Shown: one piece after another, positions 32,050-42,907 of the stretch
Layout of the letters: the number at the start of each line of letters is the position of its first letter
Position numbering within the stretch: the stretch's first letter is position 1
Program-made: the position numbers and the translations under genes
The notes under the pieces: model-generated
Seen by the model: only the letters and a program-made list of their open reading frames with translations
Database searches by the model: none
What the model was told of the DNA's origin: nothing
Source of the DNA: Bacteroidetes Order II. bacterium
Lineage (GTDB): Bacteria; Bacteroidota; Rhodothermia; Rhodothermales; UBA2364
Reading direction: 5' to 3'
Length of the DNA stretch: 64,000 nucleotides
Assembly (NCBI GenBank): GCA_016788705.1
Contig: JAEUSQ010000065.1
Coordinates: forward strand, 99,769 to 163,768

Positions 32050-34518
32050 TTACCCTTCGGTAAGCGGCGGATTTTTCTTAGCGGAGGCACGGGCCGGCGT
32101 TTCCGTGGGTATCATTGTCTGATCCGTGGGTATTTCTTCTGACATACGAAGTTTTACTTCCGCCGTTTTGGGCTCTAATTCCTCTTCCTGACCTGGATAC
32201 TTGAGTCGAAAATGGTACATTCCGCCCAAAATCCCCATAAAGGCATCTTTTATTTTGGTCAAGTCATGAAATGTCAGGGGAGAGTCTTTTAGCTGCCCGT
32301 CTCCAATTCTCGCTTCGATGATTTTATCAATCACCCCTTCTAATTTCTTTAAGGTTGGTTTTTCTAAGCTTTTGGAAGCGGCCTCGACCCCGTCTGCCAA
32401 CATTAAGATGGCGGTTTCCAAAGTATTGGGGCGTGGACCGGGATAGCGATAATCGGACTCTAAAATTGTAGCGGTCTCTTCTTTTTGGGTTTCCAGTGCC
32501 TTCCGATAAAAGAATTCGATACGCATACAGCCATGATGCATGGGGATAAACTGTTGTACCACTTTGGGCAATCTCGCATCTTGGGCCAATTGAAGTCCTT
32601 CCTTTACATGGTTCACGATGATCAAAGCAGCCATACGGGGTGTGAGGGCATCCAAAGGATTTTGGCCTTGTTGTTGGTTTTCTACAAAATACTCGGGCTT
32701 GCTCATCTTGCCAATGTCGTGGTATAACGCCCCAACACGTGTCAACAAAGCATTGGCTCCAATGGCAACAGCAGCAGCTTCGGCCAGATTAGAGACCTGC
32801 AATGAATGATTGAACGTTCCAGGCGCACGCAAACTTAGTTCCTTGAGCAATGGACGGTTTGTGTCAGAAAGTTCCAGCAATGTTAGGTCTGTGGTAACAT
32901 CAAAAACGCGTTCAATGACCCATACAATGGGGTACACAAATAAGGTAAGTGCTGCATTAATTGCAACATACAGCATGGTGTATAGATAACTTTCAACGGT
33001 ATTCGATTGAAGCAGCGCGAAGGATGTTGCCCCCAATGCATATGCAAAATGAACCAAGCCAGCCGTACTAACAAATTGTCCTCGATTCCGGATATCACGG
33101 ACACTAAAAACGGATATCATTCCCGCAAAAGCTGTTAGATACGTAAGCTGAAAGTCGAAGGCAAAAAGCAAGCCAGCCACCAACGACATGGTCATCGTTC
33201 CAAACAACCCAACCCTCGAATCAAAAACGATAGTGAACATAACCGACAAGATGGTGACGGGAATCACCAATTTGAAGGCCGGATCCAATCCGGAACGCAA
33301 GACAATACCATACGCGATTACGAAGGCTCCAAAAAGCAATGCAATCAGCAATACGTGAAGATTTCGATCAAAAATAGATTTCCGAAAGAGATAGAGATAC
33401 AAAAAGAAAACAGAATAAATACTAAGAATAAGCAAGAATTCACCAATAGTGATACGCCAATTGGGAATCACCCCTGTTCCAGAAGACCTTGACCGAGAGT
33501 ATGAACGCAGCTTCGCCAGCACCTCCGGCGTCACCACTTCTCCTTGACGAATAATGGCCTGGTCTTTTTTCACAACTCCTTGTGTGTATGATATTTGTGC
33601 AATGGCTGCATTCCAAAGGGCATGAGTTGCTTCCTTTTCAAAGACCAGACTGGGCTGAAACACCGCGTCGAACAAGGCAATGCCAATCGCCACAGTATCT
33701 TGCTTTTTGGGGAACTGTGCAGCAAATTGCTGCTCAATTTGTTTTAAGATTTGGTCTTTGGTCCGTACATTTTTAAGCGAAATACTTCGATCAACATGGG
33801 CTTCATTGTCACGGACAATAATATTCTCGGCGTGAATACTATCACGTGTCAGACCAATGGAAGGCCGAGCAAAAAGGTCTTTCAGGCTTGCCAACTGGTC
33901 AAAAAGCCCCTCCTTTAATGCCGTTCCCTGTTCAATCCGTGCGGTTGTCGTAACACCGGGTGTAACCGATTTGGATGACTCCAGCAAATAGGTCCATTGC
34001 CGCTCATTTACTTTGATGGGTAGATTTTCCTTGAGCCGATAGTATCGTGCCGAGTCTATGGCCGCTTTATCCATGAGACCCCGGCTTCGGCTGAATTCCC
34101 ATTCTAAGAATGCCGAAACGGTCCGTTGCAGGCGCGTATCAAGCGAGTCTAAGTTTTCGTTGTAACGGTCATCGGGATTGTCAAGCGGGGTAAAAATAGG
34201 CTCTAATTCTTGGAGGATTCGTTTTCGTTCAGCCGCAAGTTGTTGTTCTGTTCGGTAGATCGGGAAGTCAAAATCGGCGATCACATCGCCACGCCGCCAT
34301 ACATCATCCACCTTGGCATCTGCCCAGTCATAAGATTGTTGGTGAGGAAACGAGAACAACGTTACCAAGATCAGCCCCAGAAAGACCGTCGCCTTACCCC
34401 ACCAATTTAGTTTAGACTGATTGGCTTGCTGGGATTCCTTGCCTGTTTCTAGGCGATTGCCTACTGGTTTTAGTCGAGGTCTTTTTGGGGTTAGGCCCAA
34501 TCGTTTCAGTATGCCCAT
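32050..34518 (-). CDS. PgpH-like 7TM HD-domain phosphodiesterase
   Basis: An 822-residue inner-membrane protein of the 7TMR-HDED/HD family. Members such as Listeria PgpH hydrolyse the second messenger c-di-AMP. An N-terminal membrane segment (about 40-60) is followed by an extracellular region of about 280 residues, then about seven helices (around 360-560) and a cytoplasmic HD domain with ALYHDIGKMSKPEYFVENQ, IIVNHVKEG and IPMHHG as metal-binding histidine sites. The ATG at 34518 is used; a TTG further upstream would overlap the preceding gene. It lies 13 bases after the symporter stop, so the two are probably co-transcribed. c-di-AMP controls ion and osmolyte uptake, which makes the pairing with a sodium symporter suggestive. 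Confidence 0.88.
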   Translation of the reverse strand: MGILKRLGLTPKRPRLKPVGNRLETGKESQQANQSKLNWWGKATVFLGLILVTLFSFPHQQSYDWADAKVDDVWRRGDVIADFDFPIYRTEQQLAAERKRILQELEPIFTPLDNPDDRYNENLDSLDTRLQRTVSAFLEWEFSRSRGLMDKAAIDSARYYRLKENLPIKVNERQWTYLLESSKSVTPGVTTTARIEQGTALKEGLFDQLASLKDLFARPSIGLTRDSIHAENIIVRDNEAHVDRSISLKNVRTKDQILKQIEQQFAAQFPKKQDTVAIGIALFDAVFQPSLVFEKEATHALWNAAIAQISYTQGVVKKDQAIIRQGEVVTPEVLAKLRSYSRSRSSGTGVIPNWRITIGEFLLILSIYSVFFLYLYLFRKSIFDRNLHVLLIALLFGAFVIAYGIVLRSGLDPAFKLVIPVTILSVMFTIVFDSRVGLFGTMTMSLVAGLLFAFDFQLTYLTAFAGMISVFSVRDIRNRGQFVSTAGLVHFAYALGATSFALLQSNTVESYLYTMLYVAINAALTLFVYPIVWVIERVFDVTTDLTLLELSDTNRPLLKELSLRAPGTFNHSLQVSNLAEAAAVAIGANALLTRVGALYHDIGKMSKPEYFVENQQQGQNPLDALTPRMAALIIVNHVKEGLQLAQDARLPKVVQQFIPMHHGCMRIEFFYRKALETQKEETATILESDYRYPGPRPNTLETAILMLADGVEAASKSLEKPTLKKLEGVIDKIIEARIGDGQLKDSPLTFHDLTKIKDAFMGILGGMYHFRLKYPGQEEELEPKTAEVKLRMSEEIPTDQTMIPTETPARASAKKNPPLTEG

Positions 34519-34531
34519 TGTTTCCCTTGAC

Positions 34532-35983
34532 TTATTGAGCAAATGGTTTGGGTTGGCGTAAAGACAATAGGCTACCCAATAATAAGCAGATACCGGAACC
34601 CATTACAGTATGCCAAGGCCAAGCAATTTTAAACGTTGCAATAATCAATGCCATAGCAGCAATGGCAACAAAGAAGGCAATCATGGCATCGGTTTGTTTG
34701 GCACGCTTGTTCAATAAGCCCAACAAAAACACACCCAGCAACCCGCCATAGGTATAAGAGGCAATCGCCAATCCCAACTCTACGATGGGTTGTTTGGTAT
34801 CCTGAAATAGGTTCGCAAAAACGATAAACAACCCGCTCCAGATTAAGGTCATAATACGGGCCATACGGAATTCGGACTCTGGCGTGGTTTTGGAAGCCAA
34901 CCGCTTGTACAAATCCATTACCGAAGCAGCAGAAAGCGAATTGAGCGAGGAGGAAACCGTACTCATGGCCGCAGCAAAAATAGCCACCAACAACAGCCCG
35001 GATACGCCTGGAGGCAACCCTTCAATAAGAAACTTGGGGTAAATTTCATCCGCCCGCGAAAGCCCCAAATCTGCCGGACTTGCGCCTCCATAATGTACCC
35101 AAAGCATCAGTCCCACAAATAAAAACAATGCAAACTGGATCATGATTACCACCCCACTTACGACCAAGGCCAGTTGGCTTTCTTTGAGGTTTCGGGTAGT
35201 AAACAACCGCTGAACAATGAGGTAATCGGTTCCATGAGACGCCATAGATAAAACCGCCCCTCCAATCACGGCTGTAATGAACATATAAGGAGACCTCAGC
35301 CAATCCGAACTAAAATCCAAAATCTGGGTTTTCCCAGCAGATACAGCCTTGGTTAGCCAATCTACGGGCGCATCCTGAAGTAAAACCGTAATGGCCAAAA
35401 CAGCACCCAACAGATACAAGAACATTTGGACGACATCCATCCAGATCACGGCTTTGATACCTCCAAAAAAAGTATATGCAATGGTGACTAAAGAGATGGC
35501 GACAATAATTTGCCAATAGGCAACCTCCAGCCCACTTGCCGATAGGACTACTTTTACAGGTATTGCAGTGGCAAACAACCGAACGCCATCAGCCAGTAAA
35601 CGGGTAATCATGAACGTCACCGAGGTGGTTACGCGCATTCGGTCCCCAAACCTTGTACCAATAAATTCATAGGCCGTGGTGAGTTCTCCTGCAAAATAGC
35701 GTGGTAGAAACAGCAGGCTCACGAGAATCCGGCCTATTAAGTAGCCAAAAGTGATCTGAAGAAAGGTCATTGTACCACCATAGGCAATAGCAGGCACACT
35801 TATAACTGTCAGCGAACTGGTTTCTGTGGCCACAATCGAAAAGCTCACCGCCCACCAAGGCAAGTTGCGTTCTCCAAAAAAGTAGTCGCTATTGTCGCGT
35901 TGTTTTCCGGCCATCCATAAACCAAAAGCAACCGATCCAAGCAAATACGCAACAATTACGGAGTAGTCTAAACCTGTAAGCAT
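34532..35983 (-). CDS. Sodium:solute symporter (SSS family)
   Basis: A 483-residue inner-membrane transporter with about 13 helices. The start is ATG 35983 (MLTGLDYSVIVAYL). SSS features are visible: QRDNSDYFFGERNLPWW after TM1, SIVATETSSLTVISVPA in the Na+-binding region, TYEF-like TAYEFIGTRFG and the FFGGIKAVIWMDVVQ signature. The substrate cannot be told; relatives move sugars, sialic acids or proline. It is the upstream gene of a pair with the HD phosphodiesterase. Confidence 0.88.
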   Translation of the reverse strand: MLTGLDYSVIVAYLLGSVAFGLWMAGKQRDNSDYFFGERNLPWWAVSFSIVATETSSLTVISVPAIAYGGTMTFLQITFGYLIGRILVSLLFLPRYFAGELTTAYEFIGTRFGDRMRVTTSVTFMITRLLADGVRLFATAIPVKVVLSASGLEVAYWQIIVAISLVTIAYTFFGGIKAVIWMDVVQMFLYLLGAVLAITVLLQDAPVDWLTKAVSAGKTQILDFSSDWLRSPYMFITAVIGGAVLSMASHGTDYLIVQRLFTTRNLKESQLALVVSGVVIMIQFALFLFVGLMLWVHYGGASPADLGLSRADEIYPKFLIEGLPPGVSGLLLVAIFAAAMSTVSSSLNSLSAASVMDLYKRLASKTTPESEFRMARIMTLIWSGLFIVFANLFQDTKQPIVELGLAIASYTYGGLLGVFLLGLLNKRAKQTDAMIAFFVAIAAMALIIATFKIAWPWHTVMGSGICLLLGSLLSLRQPKPFAQ

Positions 35984-36062
35984 AGTGTCTCGTGAGTTCA
36001 ATCAAAGCAGGGCATAAACTTGTAATTTAACCCGTTATGGGCTAAAGGACAAACCCAACCAT

Positions 36063-36093
36063 AAAAAAAGCCTCTCGGTAATCAAGAGAGGCT
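36063..36093 (-). terminator. Terminator of the DUF6913-like gene
   Basis: On the minus strand AGCCTCTC and GAGAGGCT (36093-36086 and 36076-36069) form an 8-base-pair stem followed by a run of T (36068-36063). It lies 11 bases after the stop at 36105. Confidence 0.88.
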
Positions 36094-36104
36094 GGAAAAA
36101 AAGG

Positions 36105-36764
36105 CTAATTATTTATGGTAAATGGTAGGGTATGAAATACCGGACTCGGTTTTCGCTTGAATAAGATTGGCATCGGTTCCATTTGCCCTAAGTGCATTCT
36201 AAGATATTCCACAGGGTTTTGGCCTTTACGTACACATTGACCAAAATCCAACATCAAATCATAATACAATCCAGCGTCTTCGTGCTGCGGTCCGATCCGA
36301 TACTTCGCTGATGAACCACCCACCAACAAGGTAGATGCAGGATGAAGCGTGGTATTCAGGTCTATGGCCACATCTGGCTTTCGCGCCCAAACCCGGTCCA
36401 GAAATGCTTTTTTAGGAAGCCCAAGAGGACTGCAATCCTCCGGCTTAATCAATAATGACTGTCCTACATAAGCGGGTGGGATAAACACCACCTCATCGGA
36501 TAAGATAGCCACAAAAATACCACGCCACTTCAAGTGAAGTTCATCCAAAAACTGCCAGAACGTGCGGTGCGAAGCAATTTCTTTGGGAATTACAAACAAA
36601 ACAGCGCGCTGTTGGGGGTCTAAAGGCCAAGGCTGTACTTTTCGATGCTGTACCGCATAACGTATCCGCACTTGGCCGAGTTGGGTCGTGAATTTATTGA
36701 GCATGAAAGCCAATGGTAGCGTGGGTATAAACAGAAGAACGCATAATATTAGTGCAAGAATCAT
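36105..36764 (-). CDS. Membrane-anchored protein resembling DUF6913/GT9-like fold
   Basis: A 219-residue protein with one N-terminal hydrophobic helix (residues 2-24) and a globular remainder. KPDVAIDLNTTLHPASTLLVGGSSAKYRIGP resembles Bacteroidota DUF6913 proteins and, more distantly, the nucleotide-binding half of family 9 glycosyltransferases (DLVIDL...SGAKYRIG). At this length it could not hold a complete two-domain glycosyltransferase. Function is unknown. It stands alone with its own terminator. Confidence 0.65.
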   Translation of the reverse strand: MILALILCVLLFIPTLPLAFMLNKFTTQLGQVRIRYAVQHRKVQPWPLDPQQRAVLFVIPKEIASHRTFWQFLDELHLKWRGIFVAILSDEVVFIPPAYVGQSLLIKPEDCSPLGLPKKAFLDRVWARKPDVAIDLNTTLHPASTLLVGGSSAKYRIGPQHEDAGLYYDLMLDFGQCVRKGQNPVEYLRMHLGQMEPMPILFKRKPSPVFHTLPFTINN

Positions 36765-36932
36765 GCCACAATTTGCTTATCTCTATAAAAAAACAACCCA
36801 TTAACCTGATTAAACTCTTATTTTCACAATTGTATATAGGGTTCAACCAAACTTGACTTACCAGATAAAACCATTCTCGATGTTCTTTCACGCTAAACCA
36901 CCCAAATTCAACATTGGATACAAGTTGCCATG

Positions 36933-38981
36933 TCAACCCAATAATATTTTCAACGCTTCGTTAGTAGAAACCGGCTGCTCACAAACATGCCCATGACACA
37001 GAAAAGCCCATGCGCTTCCAGAGAACGTAGAATATGTACGGGTAAATGGGGCCAGCCTAAACAGTTCTGGGGCGTTTTGTTGGGTGACTAAATGAATCAC
37101 TCTTTGCGGATGATAGGTTTTGCGGAACGTTTCCAGCATGTTCCGAATTTCTGGATGGGTGGCTTCACCAACCAAAACCACTTCCTGACCGCCTGTTTCC
37201 ATCCAATTCACGGCTAACATAAAAAACGAATAGGCAGCCGGATACCGACGAATTTCATCTGTAAACGCAGCACGCATGCTTTGAGCCCGTTGTTCGTATT
37301 CAGGTTGGGCTGTTAAGCGGCCAAGTCTGATTAAATTGTACAAAGCTATGGCATTCCCTGAAGGCATTGCACCGTCGTGAAGTTGCTTCTCGCGGTAAAG
37401 GAGGGCTTCTCCATCGGCGGGTGTAAAGAAATAGCCCCCATGCTGTGAATCCCAAAACAAAAGATCTTGCTGCTTTTGAAGTTCAAGAGCCTTCGACAGA
37501 TACTTTGGTTCAAAGGTGGCCTGATATAACTCGGTCAATCCCAAAACGAGGAAGGCATAATCGTCTAAATTCGCTTGTAACCCTGCGCGACCGTTTCGCC
37601 AACGGTGCAGTAGCCGCCCTTCTGTTTGAAGCAATGCGTCCAGAACAAAATCTATGGCCTGCTTTGCCGCCATGATATAACGCGGCTCATCCAAACTTTG
37701 TCCTGCGCGTGCAAGTACAGCACCCATCAACCCATTCCAATCAGACAGAATTTTATCGTCTTTTAGGGGATGGATCCGTTTTTCGCGGGTTCGGAACAGT
37801 TTTTCGCGAACAGGTTGCCAGTGTTCTTTTTCCTGTGGGGAAAGAGGTTTATGCAGGTGCAAAATATTCGTATGCATGGCTTCGCCAGTAGCCTCTTCAT
37901 AATAGTTCCCCTTTAGGGTAGCACCAAATCGCTTCAATAACGCTTTTTCTGGCACGGTCTCCGTCAATGCATCCAATTCCTGGTAGGTCCAAACATAAAA
38001 TCGCCCTTCTTCCCCTTCCGAGTCGGCATCTTCTGCCGAATAGAATCCCCCTTTTTCATGCTGCATATCACGCAATACATATTGCAGAACCTCGTGGGCT
38101 GTCTCGGCAAACACATCGGATTGTGTAGCGGCAAAGGCTTCTGTGTATGCCCATGCCATCATGGCTTGGTCGTACAACATCTTTTCGAAGTGCGGCAAAA
38201 ACCAACGCTCATCCGTGGAGTAGCGATGAAAACCGAGTCCAACCTGATCAAACAGTCCACCCAGCCGCATTTGTTGCAGGGTATGGGTAGTCATTGCCAG
38301 TGCCGAAGCATCAGATGTTTTTTTCCAATAATGTAATAAAAACAGCAAGTTGTGTGGCGAAGGAAACTTGGGTCGTTTGCCAAACCCGCCATAATCGGCA
38401 TCGTACCGTTGCGCCAACAATGAAAAAGTATGGAACAGATCATTATTTTGTAAAACGTGTTGAGAGACCTGATGGCTGCCAGTCTCGCGGAGTTTTTCCG
38501 ACACATAATCTGCTGTCTGGAAGAGTCGTTTGCGGTCTTTCCTCCAAAGGCGTTGAATTTGGGGCACAAAGTCCACCATCCCGATTCTTCCTCCTCGACT
38601 TTCTTTCGGTAAATAGGTTCCAGCGAAAAATGGTTTTTTATCGGGCGTCATCACCACCGTCAGCGGCCACCCCCCCTGTCCGGTCATCATCTGGCAAACA
38701 GTCATATAGACCCCATCCACATCGGGTCGTTCCTCTCGGTCCACCTTCACACACACAAAGGTTTCATTCATGAGCGCAGCCACTTCATTATCCTCGAAGG
38801 ACTCGTGCGCCATGACGTGGCACCAATGACACGTGGCATAGCCAATTGAAAGAAAAATGGGCTTATCGTCTTTTCGTGCCTGCTCGAAAGCGGCCTCTCC
38901 CCATGGCCACCACGCCACTGGATTTTCGGCATGTTGCAACAAGTATGGACTAAGTTCCTCGGCTAAGCGATTGGGCATCAT
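36933..38981 (-). CDS. YyaL/SSP411-like thioredoxin-domain protein (DUF255)
   Basis: A 682-residue cytoplasmic protein. The N-terminal thioredoxin-like domain shows [21 protein letters not shown] and a CHWCHVM active site (about 51-57). The rest is an (alpha/alpha)6-barrel related to N-acylglucosamine epimerases, with HFEKMLYDQ and [11 protein letters not shown]. The biochemical role of this widespread family is not established. The start lies 5 bases after the purK stop, so it is co-transcribed with a purine gene, probably without functional linkage. Confidence 0.92.
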   Translation of the reverse strand: MMPNRLAEELSPYLLQHAENPVAWWPWGEAAFEQARKDDKPIFLSIGYATCHWCHVMAHESFEDNEVAALMNETFVCVKVDREERPDVDGVYMTVCQMMTGQGGWPLTVVMTPDKKPFFAGTYLPKESRGGRIGMVDFVPQIQRLWRKDRKRLFQTADYVSEKLRETGSHQVSQHVLQNNDLFHTFSLLAQRYDADYGGFGKRPKFPSPHNLLFLLHYWKKTSDASALAMTTHTLQQMRLGGLFDQVGLGFHRYSTDERWFLPHFEKMLYDQAMMAWAYTEAFAATQSDVFAETAHEVLQYVLRDMQHEKGGFYSAEDADSEGEEGRFYVWTYQELDALTETVPEKALLKRFGATLKGNYYEEATGEAMHTNILHLHKPLSPQEKEHWQPVREKLFRTREKRIHPLKDDKILSDWNGLMGAVLARAGQSLDEPRYIMAAKQAIDFVLDALLQTEGRLLHRWRNGRAGLQANLDDYAFLVLGLTELYQATFEPKYLSKALELQKQQDLLFWDSQHGGYFFTPADGEALLYREKQLHDGAMPSGNAIALYNLIRLGRLTAQPEYEQRAQSMRAAFTDEIRRYPAAYSFFMLAVNWMETGGQEVVLVGEATHPEIRNMLETFRKTYHPQRVIHLVTQQNAPELFRLAPFTRTYSTFSGSAWAFLCHGHVCEQPVSTNEALKILLG

Positions 38982-38986
38982 ACAGG

Positions 38987-40135
38987 TTATTTAGATATAA
39001 TTTTAAGTGACTTTTTTATCCCTTCTACCCGTGAACGGGCTTCTTCCAAAAGAGGTGCTACCAATGTAATATGTCCCATTTTTCGGAACGGCTTGGTTTC
39101 GTGCTTACCGTACAAATGGACTTTTGCTCCTTGAATTGCCAAAACTTTCTCTATGCCTTCATAAAAAACAGGGCCACTGTATCCGGCATCGCCCAATAAA
39201 TTCACCATAACGGAGGCACTATGCGCAGTCGCTTCACCTAGTGGATAGCCCATAATGGCCCGTAGATGCTGTTCAAATTGCGATGTTATATGTGCATCAA
39301 TGGTATGATGACCACTATTATGCGGGCGTGGAGCTACTTCATTTATGAGCAGCCCCCCCTCTTCCGTCCAGAACATTTCTATCGCCAAAAGCCCCACCAC
39401 ATTGAATGCACCAATCGTTCGTTCCGCCAAGATCATCGCAGTTTGTGCTACCTCGTCTGGGATATTGGCTGGGCAAAACAGATATTCTACCAAATTGGCG
39501 GTTGGATGAAAAGCCATCTCGACGGGTGGAAACAGTTTCACTTCCCCTTCTCGGTTACGCGCAGCAATGATGGCAATTTCTGCACGAATCCCTACCAATG
39601 GCTCTACCAGAGAAGCGCCCGGTAAGAGGTTTTCATGAAGTTCATCGGCTGTACGGATCACCGATACGCCGCGACCGTCATACCCACCGGTCTCGGTTTT
39701 TTGCACAAAGGGGAAATGAAGATATTCTTCCTCTACTGCTTTTCTAATGGCCACCTCCGATTCGAAGCGATTATAAGGCGCTGTCGGAAGCCCGTGTTTT
39801 GCCAGAAAATCTTTTTGCAATCCTTTGTTTTTTATCACCGAAAGTGCCTTAGACGAAGGATAAACGAGTACTCCTTCGCCTTCCAGCAGTCTCAGTGCTT
39901 CTTCCTGTACATGCTCAATTTCGATTGTCAGAACGTCCACCTGCTTTCCAAAATTCAATACGGTTTCGTAGTCATTAAAGTCGCCGACAACAAACTGATT
40001 TGCTATAACTGCACAGGAAGCTGCCGGATTGGGGTCTAAAACCCATGTTTCGATATCCCAACGATGTGCGGCCAAACAAAGCATTTTGCCCAATTGACCG
40101 CCCCCCAAAATACCCAAGCGAATGCCAGAATTCAT
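38987..40135 (-). CDS. purK: N5-carboxyaminoimidazole ribonucleotide synthase
   Basis: The ATP-grasp enzyme that converts AIR and bicarbonate to N5-CAIR in purine synthesis. It has 382 residues from ATG 40135 ([18 protein letters not shown]). The N-terminal Rossmann-like [11 protein letters not shown] and the ATP-grasp parts [23 protein letters not shown] and [16 protein letters not shown] are characteristic. purE, its usual partner, is not adjacent. The gene upstream ends in its own terminator, so purK should have a promoter in the short gap 40136-40161. Confidence 0.95.
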   Translation of the reverse strand: MNSGIRLGILGGGQLGKMLCLAAHRWDIETWVLDPNPAASCAVIANQFVVGDFNDYETVLNFGKQVDVLTIEIEHVQEEALRLLEGEGVLVYPSSKALSVIKNKGLQKDFLAKHGLPTAPYNRFESEVAIRKAVEEEYLHFPFVQKTETGGYDGRGVSVIRTADELHENLLPGASLVEPLVGIRAEIAIIAARNREGEVKLFPPVEMAFHPTANLVEYLFCPANIPDEVAQTAMILAERTIGAFNVVGLLAIEMFWTEEGGLLINEVAPRPHNSGHHTIDAHITSQFEQHLRAIMGYPLGEATAHSASVMVNLLGDAGYSGPVFYEGIEKVLAIQGAKVHLYGKHETKPFRKMGHITLVAPLLEEARSRVEGIKKSLKIISK

Positions 40136-40153
40136 GATAAAGCAGGTTTTGTA

Positions 40154-40188
40154 AAAAAAAGCGTGCAGGCAAAATTTACCCACACGCA
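40154..40188 (-). terminator. Terminator of the GWxTD gene
   Basis: On the minus strand GCGTGTGGG (from 40188) pairs, with a few G-U pairs, with the CCTGCACGC arm ending at 40162, followed by eight T (40161-40154). It lies between the GWxTD stop and the purK start. Confidence 0.75.
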
Positions 40189-40233
40189 AGATTATTTGGT
40201 GTTAAGAATAATCACTTTACGGATTACTCACAC

Positions 40234-42786
40234 CTATTCGAGAAAAAGATCTTTTGTCCGATCCACCGTCTTACCCGTAACCAAGTCTTTAATTCGAACC
40301 GTCAGGGTATAAAGACCTGTTTCTTGTTTTCCAGCTTCTAATACCAAGTATTGCCCATCGTCTCGTGTGGTTCCACTGTTTTCAAACTTAACCGAAACGC
40401 CTTTTTCTTTCCGCCGCAATAGGCTATTGACCGTTCGCTGCATCCCATTGCCAGATTCTTTGGGCACCAACTGGGCTTCCACCTGGTATTTGGTTTTTCC
40501 GGAGACATCTTGGGCTAAGTTATACATCTCAAAGTAAAAATAAATGGGATTGGCCTTGTCAAAAACACTCCAAGGTGCAGGACGAATAGAAAGGCCATTT
40601 CTCAACACATCTCCGGGATGAATGGGTTTATTATCGGGCGACTCGGCCACATGGTAGGCCAGCATGGCATCCGACATTGCAAAAACAGGCTTGTAATAAT
40701 CTGGTACCACAATATTCCGCCGCTGCACCCCCATTGTCCCACCGCTTGCAGTCTCGAACTCGACGGATAACGTCTGATTACCAGCCGGTGCGGTCATCGT
40801 TTGGGTATAAAGCCAAAGTTGCGCCTCCTTGAACTTTACGACCTGAGCGGTTTTCATCCCATAAGTCGTAAGCCGACGCTCAACCAAAAAGTCGCGATTC
40901 GACCCAATAAGAAACGTTCCGAAATTCAAATTCAAATTGATTTCTGGCTTTGAGGCATCGTATTGCTGCACCGGAACCCCTGCATGGAGATAAAGGTCCG
41001 CCTGATTACCCTTACCCTTAAAGGTATTGACTAAATAAGGTAGGCTTACTTGACGCCCATTCGCCTGATAGGTGTAAAAATCACTATACTGTTTAAATAT
41101 CTCGCGGGACTTGAGTTCGTAGTCATTAATATAAGGATCCACACCGCTGTCTATATCTTCTTGTGTCGGGGTATAAAAAACATAGTCCCCATTCCGGAAG
41201 GAATCTTCAAACACAAATCTAAACTTAGGATAAATCCATATATTATAAAGTTTTGCGGCTTTTCTGGAGTCATAGATTTCCTCCTGAAACTGGTTTTCCC
41301 TTTGCGAAGTAGAAATTTCGGATGCCTGTTCCACGCTTTGTCCTACGGGCGCATCCCACCCTTTACCTCGGCTACCAAGCGGGCCATCCTTTTCCATGAT
41401 GATTTCCACATTCGGCACGCCATAACGGATCAGAATTTGCCCACGCTGACTTTCCCAGCCGCGGATACCCAAACGAGGTACCGAGTAGAGAAGATCGGCA
41501 TAAATCAAGCGGTAATAATGTTCCATTTTCCGCTCATTATAAGCCGTCAGAAAACGTGGGTTCTGGCTGGTCCAAAACTTGGTTGCATATCCTACGGGAT
41601 CATGACGATAGGCCGCTCGCTCCGTTTCTGGCAAGATAATCCCAATATCCTCGAAGGCCGTTCGCATGGGAGTGTCCATTTTCGCTAAAGCACGATCAAA
41701 AAACTGCGTACTTGCATCCAAGTTTCCTAATTTATATTGTGTTGCACCGATAAAAAGGTTGGTCTCTGGATCGTCGCCAAAAAATGCATACATGTCTTGT
41801 AGCATCTTGGCTGCCTCGCGATATTCCTCCTTTAGCAAATAAACCTTCATCAAATGATTATAGACAGAACGACGCATTGGATCATTTTCCTGGGCTTTTT
41901 TCAGATGGAAGGTCGCTTTTTTATAGGCATACTCGGCTCGGTTTGTGAAATCCTTCACTGGGATGCCTTGGGTTTTCATCTCTTCCAAATCAAATTGGTC
42001 ATTCAGGGTTACGGAATACATGCCAAAGGGGTCTTGTTTTTCCGCCAGCGCCACCAAGTCTGCAAAAGGATCACTTGCCAATCCGGGATTAAATTCAAGT
42101 GAAGCAGTAGGATCAGTCAGTGTTCCCGGCGTCGCCTGAATTTCTGCAGCTTGCAACGTTCTGTCGCGATTACGGTCCGGACGATTGGTATTGGTGTATT
42201 GAGGAACCGCAATGGCATTCCGAAAACGCCAGTAGTCTTTGATGTAGGTAATCCCCATTTCTTCGTGTGCAAAGGCATTGTTCGGATCTTTCAGCAAGAT
42301 TTTACGAGACAATTCGCGGGCCAGTGCATCTCGGTAGCGCTCTTGAATCCAGTTCTTAGATAGGAAAGAAGACAAGCGTTGCAGTACCACATTACGGTCT
42401 TCACCAGATTTGCCGCCCAGATTCACTTGGTTTTCCGGATCACGGATGATATTGAGTTTGGCCACCAAATACTGCACATTTTCCGGATTTTTCCGTAGCG
42501 CGAGGTCTAATTGCCGATTGGCCCCTTTAAAATCTTTTTCGGGGCCTTCCACCAAAATCCGTGCGATCATAAACCGTGCCTCGGCATATTGGGCATCCAC
42601 CTCTGGAATGGCCTCAAAAATTGCTTTCGCCTCGGCATATTGGCCGCTTCGGAAAGTCCGAACCCCTTTATCGAAAGGTGTTTCCATTATTTGGGGAGTA
42701 GTATTCGTTTCTTGCGCAACAACCGAATTGCCCCCCATAAAAAGGATCAGAAGACCCGTCATAAATAGAAATTGAACTGTTTTCAT
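40234..42786 (-). CDS. GWxTD domain protein with TPR-like repeats, exported
   Basis: An 850-residue exported protein with a signal peptide ending SVVAQ (about residue 25). The N-terminal half is helical and TPR-like (AKAIFEAIPEVDAQYAEARFMIARIL; ASTQFFDRALAKM). The GWxTD domain occurs around residues 440-470 as RGWESQRGQILIRYGVPN, with the GW and RGxIxIRYGxP signature, followed by a beta-rich C-terminus. GWxTD proteins are frequent in Bacteroidota, Acidobacteriota and relatives and are of unknown function. It has its own terminator and appears monocistronic. Confidence 0.85.
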   Translation of the reverse strand: MKTVQFLFMTGLLILFMGGNSVVAQETNTTPQIMETPFDKGVRTFRSGQYAEAKAIFEAIPEVDAQYAEARFMIARILVEGPEKDFKGANRQLDLALRKNPENVQYLVAKLNIIRDPENQVNLGGKSGEDRNVVLQRLSSFLSKNWIQERYRDALARELSRKILLKDPNNAFAHEEMGITYIKDYWRFRNAIAVPQYTNTNRPDRNRDRTLQAAEIQATPGTLTDPTASLEFNPGLASDPFADLVALAEKQDPFGMYSVTLNDQFDLEEMKTQGIPVKDFTNRAEYAYKKATFHLKKAQENDPMRRSVYNHLMKVYLLKEEYREAAKMLQDMYAFFGDDPETNLFIGATQYKLGNLDASTQFFDRALAKMDTPMRTAFEDIGIILPETERAAYRHDPVGYATKFWTSQNPRFLTAYNERKMEHYYRLIYADLLYSVPRLGIRGWESQRGQILIRYGVPNVEIIMEKDGPLGSRGKGWDAPVGQSVEQASEISTSQRENQFQEEIYDSRKAAKLYNIWIYPKFRFVFEDSFRNGDYVFYTPTQEDIDSGVDPYINDYELKSREIFKQYSDFYTYQANGRQVSLPYLVNTFKGKGNQADLYLHAGVPVQQYDASKPEINLNLNFGTFLIGSNRDFLVERRLTTYGMKTAQVVKFKEAQLWLYTQTMTAPAGNQTLSVEFETASGGTMGVQRRNIVVPDYYKPVFAMSDAMLAYHVAESPDNKPIHPGDVLRNGLSIRPAPWSVFDKANPIYFYFEMYNLAQDVSGKTKYQVEAQLVPKESGNGMQRTVNSLLRRKEKGVSVKFENSGTTRDDGQYLVLEAGKQETGLYTLTVRIKDLVTGKTVDRTKDLFLE

Positions 42787-42907
42787 AGCCTTTCATCTTT
42801 TTATGAAACAAGGGTTAGATACTTTATACACGCACCGTGTTTTCCGTACCCAACCCTGCAATGTTTGCCGCGAAGTCTAAATGGTTTGTCCTCCAAACGC
42901 CCGACGT

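Noticed and set aside
34518..34542. Overlap of the HD phosphodiesterase with the symporter gene
   Set aside because: The overlap arises only if a TTG is used; the ATG at 34518 removes it.
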